10,305 nucleotides of DNA, taken from the NCBI GenBank assembly GCA_902783065.1, contig CACZPV010000335.1, positions 1 through 10,305 of the forward strand. Reading direction: 5' to 3'. Shown in pieces: positions 1-4,968 of this stretch; within the stretch, counting starts at the first letter, position 1; each line of letters begins with the position of its first letter. A program made the position numbers and the translations under genes. The notes beneath the pieces were generated by a model. It worked only from the letters and a program-made list of their open reading frames with translations. It had not been told where the DNA came from and searched no databases. Origin of the DNA: an uncultured Ruminococcus sp. (GTDB taxonomy: Bacteria > Bacillota > Clostridia > Oscillospirales > Acutalibacteraceae).

Positions 1-2
1 CA

Positions 3-275
3 GGCATAAACAATAAGTCCTCAGTTTCTGTTGAAAGCAGTCCCGACCAAACTGTAAAAAATGAATCATCCGAAAACTCCGGCAGCGGCAATTCTTCAAA
101 AACGTCCGAAATCCTGCAGAACAGCGAAGAAATCTCCTCACAATCAGTATCAGAGGATTTCAGTTCGGTTCTTACAGGTCAGGAAAATATAATTATTATT
201 GTCATATCCGTAATAACTGCAGCATTGTTTATCATTACTCTTGTATACAGACGAAGTTCCAAAAGAAATAAATAA
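3..275 (+). CDS. C-terminal end of a membrane-anchored surface protein (5' partial)
   Basis: The frame is open from base 3 to a TAA at 273-275 and gives the last 90 residues of a protein that begins outside the window. Residues 1-62 are a low-complexity linker rich in Ser, Asn and Glu. Residues 63-82 form one strongly hydrophobic helix rich in Ile and Val. The chain ends with a short basic tail (Arg83, Arg84, Lys87, Arg88, Lys90). This is the usual ending of a Gram-positive exported protein held by a C-terminal membrane helix, with the linker outside and the tail in the cytoplasm. No LPXTG sortase motif precedes the helix. The catalytic or binding domain lies upstream and is not visible, so no function is assigned. 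The reading frame is supported by the linker-helix-basic tail pattern and by the terminator downstream. Confidence 0.72.
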   Translation, partial: GINNKSSVSVESSPDQTVKNESSENSGSGNSSKTSEILQNSEEISSQSVSEDFSSVLTGQENIIIIVISVITAALFIITLVYRRSSKRNK

Positions 276-308
276 CCAACTGTAAAATGACGAAAAGTAT
301 CCGTTTTT

Positions 309-358
309 GCCGTCTCCATGCACCCTTTCCAATGGAAAGGGGCATTGTAGGGGACGGC
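309..358. repeat. Long nested hairpin, MITE/REP-like intergenic element
   Basis: Three stacked stems close on one another. Bases 309-317 pair with 350-358 (9 bp, one G·T). Bases 318-321 pair with 342-345 (4 bp). Bases 323-330 pair with 334-341 (8 bp, perfect) around a three-base AAT loop. The only interruptions are a single A at 322 and four bases at 346-349, so about 21 pairs fit into 50 nt. No T-run follows on the plus strand and the minus strand would be followed by As, so this is not a normal intrinsic terminator. A small non-autonomous repeat or a structured RNA element is more likely. Copy number elsewhere in the genome is unknown. Confidence 0.55.
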
Positions 359-361
359 TTC

Positions 362-380
362 GGGTGTGCTGCGCACGACC
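362..380. repeat. Small GC-rich hairpin adjoining the long hairpin
   Basis: Bases 366-369 pair with 373-376 around a TGC loop. The stem extends outward by a wobble (365·377), a mismatch, and two G-C pairs (363-379, 362-380). It sits 3 bp after the large hairpin and just before the 16-nt repeat, so the three may be parts of one element. On its own the stem is weak. Confidence 0.3.
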
Positions 381-386
381 ACTGTC

Positions 387-402
387 TGGATAAGATGAAA
401 CC
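387..402 (+). repeat. 16-nt intergenic repeat, copy 1
   Basis: The 16-mer TGGATAAGATGAAACC occurs here and again, identically and in the same orientation, at 2039-2054 downstream of trmFO. Both copies are in non-coding DNA, and both are followed closely by GG (directly here, after one extra C in copy 2). The match is real; the role is unknown. Confidence 0.6.
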
Positions 403-441
403 GGAAGGAATTTATCAAGTTAACTTTACAGATTCAGGAAT

Positions 442-486
442 AAGGCAGTATCCCCACCTTATACGGTGGAGCGGATACTGCCTTTT
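442..486 (+). terminator. Intrinsic terminator after the upstream surface-protein gene
   Basis: Bases 442-453 pair perfectly with 473-484 (12 bp). An inner stem 454-458/465-469 encloses a six-base loop, and AGC (470-472) forms a bulge. The 3' arm runs into TTTT at 483-486. This is the strongest terminator-like structure in the window. It lies about 165 nt after the stop of the first gene and about 110 nt before the trmFO promoter, so it separates the two transcripts. Confidence 0.8.
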
Positions 487-595
487 ATGTAAGTGTAAAA
501 TTATAATTGGCAGCGATGCATAAGAGATCTGTGACGAACGAAAAAAATTACATCTAGGGGAGGCTCGCCGGTTTTAAACATTTTTGTATTTTCAG

Positions 596-624
596 TTGAT
601 ATCATTTGAAAGATATGGTAAAAT
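596..624 (+). promoter_or_regulatory. Sigma-A type promoter for trmFO (extended -10)
   Basis: A -35 box TTGATA (596-601) and a -10 box TAAAAT (619-624) are separated by 17 bp, and TGG immediately precedes the -10 box, giving an extended -10. Each box differs from consensus at one position. Transcription would begin near 631 and leave a leader of about 100 nt before the trmFO ATG. Confidence 0.72.
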
Positions 625-669
625 AAACTGTAAGTGTCTTGCTTTTGCTGTATGAAAGGAAAAAACGAT

Positions 670-693
670 AAAACAGAAGTTTTCTCCTGTTTT
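670..693 (+). promoter_or_regulatory. Leader hairpin upstream of trmFO
   Basis: Bases 670-676 (AAAACAG) pair perfectly with 687-693 (CTGTTTT) around a ten-base loop. The structure lies in the predicted 5' leader. The T-rich 3' arm gives it a weak terminator or attenuator look, but the stem is AT-rich and no competing structure is obvious. No known riboswitch core was recognised. Confidence 0.3.
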
Positions 694-734
694 GACATGT
701 ATACGATGATTCTGATGATATCGGCGGTGAAAAA

Positions 735-2024
735 ATGTATGTTAATGTACTCGGTGCAGGTCTTGCAGGCTGCGAGGCGGCATGGCAGATTGCACAAAGA
801 GGAATACAGGTCAGATTATTTGAAATGAAGCCGAAGAAGAAAACACCTGCTCATTCCAGTGATCTGTTTTGTGAACTGATCTGCTCAAATTCGCTGAAAG
901 CGGCAAGAGTTGAAAGTGCAGCAGGGCTTCTGAAAGAAGAAATGCGCAGACTTGACAGCTTGTTGATGCAGTGTGCCGATCAGTGTGCTGTTCCGGCCGG
1001 AGGTGCTCTCGCTGTGGACAGAAATGCTTTCTCAACGATGGTAACGAACAAGCTGACTGAGCATCCAAATATTAAAGTTATTGAAAAGGAAATAATTGAT
1101 TTTCCGTCTGATGCTGTAACGATTGTGGCAACAGGTCCGCTGACAAGCGATGCTTTTGCTGAAAAGATAATTGAACGCTGCGGAGGAAGTCTGCATTTCT
1201 TTGATGCGGCAGCACCGATTGTAACCGCAGAAAGCATAGATATGGAAAGCGCTTTTACAGCTTCTCGCTATGACAAGGGCGGAGATGACGCATATATCAA
1301 CTGCCCGATGAATAAGGAAGAATATGATGCGTTTCATGCCGCACTGATCAGCGCAGAACGTGCGCCCAGACATGATGTTGATGTGATGAATCCAAAAGTG
1401 TATGAGGGCTGTATGCCTGTGGAAATACTGGCGGGCAGGGGACTTGATACGCTTCGTTTCGGACCGATGAAGCCTGTTGGACTGCGTGATCCAAGAACGG
1501 GACACAGACCGTGGGCTGTCTTGCAGCTTCGTACCGAAAATTCTGAAAAAACACTGTATAATCTTGTGGGATTTCAGACAAATCTGAAATTTTCGGAACA
1601 AAAACGAGTTTTCGGAATGATACCGGCTCTTAAAAATGCGGAGTATGTGCGCTATGGTGTAATGCATCGCAATACATTTCTTGATTCTCCGAAAATACTT
1701 GGTGCAGACTATGCTGTGAAGGATGATCCTGATTTGTTTTTTGCAGGTCAGATGACAGGCGTGGAAGGATATATGGAGTCGGCTTCATCGGGACTTCTGG
1801 CAGGAATCAATGCCGCTGCGAGAGTCAGCAGAGGACATCCGGTTATTCTGCCGAAAGAAACTATGATGGGAGCACTTGCTGATTATATTGCTAATGCACA
1901 GACAAAGGATTTTCAGCCGATGGGAGCAAATTTAGGCATACTCCCGCCGCTTGAAACACATATACGTGATAAACGGGAACGGGCGGCAGCGTATGCGGCA
2001 AGATCATTGCAGTACTTCGGATAA
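735..2024 (+). CDS. trmFO: Methylenetetrahydrofolate-tRNA-(uracil-5-)-methyltransferase TrmFO
   Basis: This cytoplasmic flavoprotein forms 5-methyluridine at position 54 of the tRNA T-loop. It takes the carbon from methylenetetrahydrofolate and the reducing power from FAD and NAD(P)H. The protein has 429 residues, a normal length for the family. The FAD dinucleotide-binding motif GAGLAG is at residues 7-12, followed by the typical CEAAWQ. The ELICSNS motif places Cys50 where Bacillus subtilis TrmFO has Cys53, and YEGCMPVE places Cys226 at the position of the catalytic cysteine in that enzyme. The C-terminal flavin-contacting motif GQMTGVEGYMESASSG is at about 338-353. The ATG at 735 follows a GGTGA-type ribosome binding site (726-730) and gives a correct N-terminus directly before the FAD motif. 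The gene is often next to topA in Firmicutes; here it precedes plsX. It has its own promoter. Confidence 0.97.
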   Translation: MYVNVLGAGLAGCEAAWQIAQRGIQVRLFEMKPKKKTPAHSSDLFCELICSNSLKAARVESAAGLLKEEMRRLDSLLMQCADQCAVPAGGALAVDRNAFSTMVTNKLTEHPNIKVIEKEIIDFPSDAVTIVATGPLTSDAFAEKIIERCGGSLHFFDAAAPIVTAESIDMESAFTASRYDKGGDDAYINCPMNKEEYDAFHAALISAERAPRHDVDVMNPKVYEGCMPVEILAGRGLDTLRFGPMKPVGLRDPRTGHRPWAVLQLRTENSEKTLYNLVGFQTNLKFSEQKRVFGMIPALKNAEYVRYGVMHRNTFLDSPKILGADYAVKDDPDLFFAGQMTGVEGYMESASSGLLAGINAAARVSRGHPVILPKETMMGALADYIANAQTKDFQPMGANLGILPPLETHIRDKRERAAAYAARSLQYFG

Positions 2025-2038
2025 TTCTGAGTGCAGCA

Positions 2039-2054
2039 TGGATAAGATGAAACC
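2039..2054 (+). repeat. 16-nt intergenic repeat, copy 2
   Basis: This is an exact second copy of the 16-mer at 387-402, in the same orientation. It starts 15 bp after the trmFO stop codon and ends 47 bp before the plsX ATG. The sequence around it differs from that of copy 1 apart from the following CGG. Confidence 0.6.
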
Positions 2055-2065
2055 CGGCTGTTTTA

Positions 2066-2074
2066 TGGTATAAG
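2066..2074 (+). promoter_or_regulatory. Possible extended -10 promoter before plsX
   Basis: TGG followed by TATAAG (2069-2074) matches an extended -10 element with one mismatch. No good -35 box lies 16-18 bp upstream. It would start transcription about 20 nt before plsX. With no terminator visible after trmFO, plsX may also be read through from the trmFO promoter. Confidence 0.3.
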
Positions 2075-2101
2075 CGAAATCTCCGGACAGGGAGGAAAAA
2101 T

Positions 2102-3112
2102 ATGAAAGTGATAATTGACGCATTCGGCGGAGATAATGCGCCGCTTGCAGTTTTGAAAGGATGTATTATTTCCGGAAGGGAACATCCCGATATTCAGATT
2201 GCTCTTGTGGGCAATCAGGAAAAAATCAACCAGTGTGCCATGGAAAACGGATTGGATATATCCGGTTTTGAAATCTATAATGCCGATACGGAACTATCTA
2301 TGGAGGATGATCCCGGTGCTGTGCTGAAAGAAAAAAAAGACAGCTCTATGGCAGTAGGTCTGAAACTTACTGCTGAAGGAAAAGGCGATGCCTTTGTCAG
2401 TGCCGGCAACAGCGGTGCAATAACGCTTGGTGCAACGATGATCGTCAAGCGTATAAAAGGTGTTAAAAGACCGGCGTTTGCACCGATTATGCCAACTTCC
2501 GGCGGGCCGTTTATGCTGATTGACGGTGGTGCAAATGTGGAAGTCCGTGCTGAAATGCTGAGGCAGTTTGCGATTATGGGCAGCGTGTATATGGAAAAAA
2601 TACTGGGAATTAACAAGCCCAGAGTTGCTCTTGCAAATGTTGGTACGGAGGATCATAAGGGAGATACGCTTCGTCATGAAGCCTTTGCGTTGCTAAAGCA
2701 AACCGATGATATCAATTTTATCGGTAATACCGAGGCAAGAGATATTCCGTCCGGTGCTGCCGATGTAGTAGTGGCGGATGGCTTTACCGGCAACGTGATT
2801 GCAAAAATGTACGAGGGGGCTGCAAAGGAAATTGTAGGAATGTTTAAAGGTGTTTTCTACAAAAATCTTAAAACCAAGCTTGCTGCCCTGATGATGAAAA
2901 AAGAAATGTATGAGCTGAAACAGTATTTCGATTATAACCGCTACGGCGGAGCTGTTGTTATGGGTGTTAATAAACCTGTATTCAAGGCGCACGGCAGTGC
3001 AAATGAAATTGCAATTGCAGCAGCTGTAAAAGCTGCTGCCGATTATGCCGAAACCGGGGCAATCGATATTATTGCAGAAAAAATAGGTAAGATTCCGAGG
3101 GATAAAAAATGA
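2102..3112 (+). CDS. plsX: Phosphate acyltransferase PlsX
   Basis: PlsX converts acyl-ACP and phosphate into acyl-phosphate, which PlsY then uses to acylate glycerol-3-phosphate. This is the first committed step of phosphatidic acid synthesis in most Gram-positive bacteria, and the protein acts at the inner face of the membrane. The 336 residues match the family length. Recognisable motifs are DAFGGDNAP at residues 6-14, VSAGNSGA at 99-106, the DGGAN segment at 141-145 followed by the conserved QFAIMGS (155-161), NVGTEDHKG at 179-187 and GFTGNV at 227-232. A strong ribosome binding site (GGAGG, 2091-2095) lies six bases before the ATG. In the well-known Bacillus arrangement plsX is followed by fabD, fabG and acpP before rnc. 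Here all three are absent and the stop codon overlaps the rnc start (ATGA), which implies translational coupling to rnc. Confidence 0.96.
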   Translation: MKVIIDAFGGDNAPLAVLKGCIISGREHPDIQIALVGNQEKINQCAMENGLDISGFEIYNADTELSMEDDPGAVLKEKKDSSMAVGLKLTAEGKGDAFVSAGNSGAITLGATMIVKRIKGVKRPAFAPIMPTSGGPFMLIDGGANVEVRAEMLRQFAIMGSVYMEKILGINKPRVALANVGTEDHKGDTLRHEAFALLKQTDDINFIGNTEARDIPSGAADVVVADGFTGNVIAKMYEGAAKEIVGMFKGVFYKNLKTKLAALMMKKEMYELKQYFDYNRYGGAVVMGVNKPVFKAHGSANEIAIAAAVKAAADYAETGAIDIIAEKIGKIPRDKK

Positions 3113-3783
3113 AAGAGCTTGAAAAGCGAATTGGTTATACGTATCAAAATATAGCATATCTTGAAAATGCACTTACTCATTCGTCCTATGCGAACGAAGT
3201 CAGGCACGGTATTAAAAGCAACGAACGTCTGGAGTTTCTTGGTGATGCGATACTTAGTATTGTGGTGTCCGATTATATTTACCGTAATTGTCCTAAACTG
3301 CCGGAGGGTGAGCTTTCAAAACTGAGAGCTTCACTTGTTTGCGAAAAAAGCCTGTGCCGTTTTTCAGCAGCGCTGGGAGTAGGAGATTATCTCAGACTTT
3401 CTAAAGGAGAAAAGAATCTTCACGGCAACGAAAGACCATCTATTCTGGCAGATGCTTTTGAGGCGATTATCGCTTCAATTTACCTTGACGGCGGCATGGA
3501 ACAGGCAAGAGAATTTGTGCTTCGCTTTGTTGAACCTGAGATCAGGAATCCAAAGCCAAGAGCATTTAAGGATTACAAAACTACCTTGCAGGAGATTATT
3601 CAAAAAAATCCGGAAGAAAAGCTTTCGTACGTTCTGACAGGAGAAGAAGGTCCCGATCATGACAAGCATTTCTTTGTGGAAGTTCACCTTAATAACAATG
3701 TTATAGGCAAGGGCGGCGGCAGAAGTAAAAAAGAAGCTGAACAGCAGGCAGCACGTGAGGCGCTTAAGCTGATGGGTTACTGA
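3109..3783 (+). CDS. rnc: Ribonuclease III
   Basis: RNase III cleaves double-stranded RNA, including the 16S and 23S rRNA precursor stems, in the cytoplasm. The protein has 224 residues, the usual length. The catalytic domain carries the signature NERLEFLGDAIL at 38-49, with metal ligands Glu42 and Asp46. The second acidic pair is Asp115 and Glu118 in ILADAFEAIIASIYLDGG. A linker leads to a double-stranded RNA-binding domain at about 155-222, opening with DYKTTLQE and ending with the conserved SKKEAEQQAAREAL helix. The start ATG overlaps the plsX stop and has a GAGGG ribosome binding site at 3097-3101 inside plsX. The link to smc and ftsY downstream is the standard Firmicutes arrangement. Confidence 0.97.
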   Translation: MKELEKRIGYTYQNIAYLENALTHSSYANEVRHGIKSNERLEFLGDAILSIVVSDYIYRNCPKLPEGELSKLRASLVCEKSLCRFSAALGVGDYLRLSKGEKNLHGNERPSILADAFEAIIASIYLDGGMEQAREFVLRFVEPEIRNPKPRAFKDYKTTLQEIIQKNPEEKLSYVLTGEEGPDHDKHFFVEVHLNNNVIGKGGGRSKKEAEQQAAREALKLMGY

Positions 3784-3892
3784 CACCGCAGATTGTATGG
3801 TATCAGGTCAGGGTTGTCTGCCGGCTTGTGAAACTATTAACTATTATAAACAGATTTTTGCAGGATAAAAATTCAGATCAGGAGCGGTTCCG

Positions 3893-4894
3893 ATGAAACA
3901 TTCCAATATTGCTATTTTCGTTCCTCATAACGGATGCCCTCATCAGTGCTCTTTTTGCAATCAGAAAGAAATAACCGGACAGGGCTTTCAGCCGCATCGT
4001 GGTGATGTTCTTTCAGCAGTGGAAACAGCACGAAAATCCCTTGGCGCAAATACACGTAATGCTGAGATCGCTTTTTTCGGCGGAAGCTTTACAGCAATCG
4101 ACAGGGAATATATGACGGAATTGCTGTCTGCCGCTTTTCCTTTTGTAAAAAGCGGAGAGTTCAGCGGTATACGTTTGTCTACCCGTCCTGATGCAGTCAA
4201 TAATGAAATACTTGATATTCTTGAAAGCTATGGAGTTACATCCGTTGAGCTTGGCGCACAAAGCATGGATGACGATGTTCTTATGCTTAATGAAAGGGGA
4301 CATACAGCAGACGATGTGGAAAAGGCATCAAAGCTGATAAAGGAATACGGTTTTTCACTGGGACTGCAGATGATGACGGGGCTGTACGGCAGCACTGATG
4401 AAAAAGACTGGTGTACGGCAGAGAAGATAGCAGCCTTAAAGCCGGAAACCGTAAGGATTTATCCTACGGTTGTTATGAAGGGAACAAAACTGTATGAGCT
4501 TTATCATGAGGGAAAATATGATCCGCCTGACACATTGCAGTCGGTTCCGTTATGTGCAGGACTGCTGCGATATTTTGAGGATAGAGGAATCAGAGTGATC
4601 CGGCTCGGACTGCATGACAGCGGCAGTCTGAGAGAAAGTATGGCGGCAGGAGCATTTCATCCGTCATTTCGTGAACTTTGCGAAAGTCAGATTATGCTCG
4701 AAAACGCATTGATGAGTTTAAAACAGAATAGGATTACAGACGGTAAAGTCTTATTTACTGTTCATCCGAAAAGCGTATCAAGATTTATGGGACAAAAAAG
4801 GTCTAATATAAAAGCCTTGGAAAAGATGGGAATTAAAGCAGCAGTACAACAAAATGGTCTGCTGGGCAAATATGAGGTTGTTGTCAGCAGATAG
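3893..4894 (+). CDS. Elp3-like radical SAM protein without acetyltransferase domain
   Basis: This is a predicted [4Fe-4S]/S-adenosylmethionine enzyme. The cluster motif C-x3-C-x2-C is at Cys15, Cys19 and Cys22, close to the N-terminus, followed by the SAM-contacting FFGGSFTAID at 61-70 and a later barrel strand motif VELGAQSMDDDVL at 118-130. The order resembles the radical SAM part of Elp3, but the protein ends at 333 residues and lacks the GNAT acetyltransferase domain, so the label 'elongator protein 3' would be misleading. Residues 285-333 form a small tail in which RFMGQKRSNIKALEKMG resembles the core of a KH RNA-binding fold. AGGAG at 3880-3884, eight bases upstream, supports the ATG. 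Its place between rnc and smc recurs in Clostridia, from my knowledge of such genomes. The substrate is unknown; RNA modification is a guess from the family and the tail. Confidence 0.85.
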   Translation: MKHSNIAIFVPHNGCPHQCSFCNQKEITGQGFQPHRGDVLSAVETARKSLGANTRNAEIAFFGGSFTAIDREYMTELLSAAFPFVKSGEFSGIRLSTRPDAVNNEILDILESYGVTSVELGAQSMDDDVLMLNERGHTADDVEKASKLIKEYGFSLGLQMMTGLYGSTDEKDWCTAEKIAALKPETVRIYPTVVMKGTKLYELYHEGKYDPPDTLQSVPLCAGLLRYFEDRGIRVIRLGLHDSGSLRESMAAGAFHPSFRELCESQIMLENALMSLKQNRITDGKVLFTVHPKSVSRFMGQKRSNIKALEKMGIKAAVQQNGLLGKYEVVVSR

Positions 4895-4918
4895 TTTCTT
4901 TTGCGAACTGAAAAGAAA
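4895..4918 (+). other. AT-rich inverted repeat between the radical SAM gene and smc
   Basis: TTTCTTTT (4895-4902) and AAAAGAAA (4911-4918) form a perfect 8-bp stem with an 8-nt loop, directly after the radical SAM stop codon. The stem contains only one G-C pair and no T-run follows, so it is at best a weak terminator or an mRNA 3' structure. The rest of the 71-bp gap shows no clear promoter. Confidence 0.3.
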
Positions 4919-4950
4919 AAGATTCAGTGTTTCTCTTAATTATCAAGTAA

Positions 4951-4968
4951 AAGCGGTGTGATAGATTG
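4951..4968 (+). promoter_or_regulatory. Translation start of smc: TTG codon with weak ribosome binding site
   Basis: The smc frame is closed upstream by a TAA at 4948-4950, and the only start codon before the conserved N-terminus is TTG at 4966. The resulting MKLKTLEVQGFK matches the normal beginning of Smc proteins. The upstream GCGGTG (4953-4958) is a poor Shine-Dalgarno match compared with those of plsX and ftsY, so translation is probably modest. Confidence 0.8.

Larger units (their letters stand above)
276..734. other. 459-bp intergenic region with several RNA/DNA hairpins and the trmFO promoter
   Basis: I see no credible gene here. Small open frames exist on both strands but lack ribosome binding sites and run across the hairpins. 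In order the region holds a long nested hairpin (309-358), a small hairpin (362-380), one copy of a 16-nt repeat (387-402), a 10-bp perfect palindrome (417-426), an intrinsic terminator (442-486), a promoter (596-624) and a leader hairpin (670-693). Between 487 and 595 I can name nothing. That part has a GC-rich patch (about 555-571) inside AT-rich sequence and might be a dispersed intergenic element, but the window alone cannot show this. Confidence 0.7.

Noticed and set aside
417..426. Perfect 10-bp palindrome AAGTTAACTT as an operator
   Set aside because: It lies before the terminator, about 170 bp upstream of the trmFO promoter, and short AT-rich palindromes are common by chance.
287..523. 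78-codon open frame on the plus strand in the first intergenic region
   Set aside because: It has no ribosome binding site, runs straight through the long hairpin and the terminator, and its translation resembles no protein family.
501..797. 98-codon open frame on the minus strand overlapping the trmFO promoter
   Set aside because: It overlaps the strong plus-strand promoter and the trmFO start, has no ribosome binding site, and its sequence has no recognisable domain.
1032..1667. Long minus-strand open frame inside trmFO (211 codons), and similar ones opposite smc
   Set aside because: They lie wholly inside well-supported plus-strand genes and their Phe/Cys/His-rich translations are typical of antisense shadows.
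3814..3850. Possible promoter before the radical SAM gene (TATAAA at 3845-3850)
   Set aside because: The -10-like box has no -35 partner at 16-18 bp; TTGTGA is 13 bp and TTGTCT 25 bp away.
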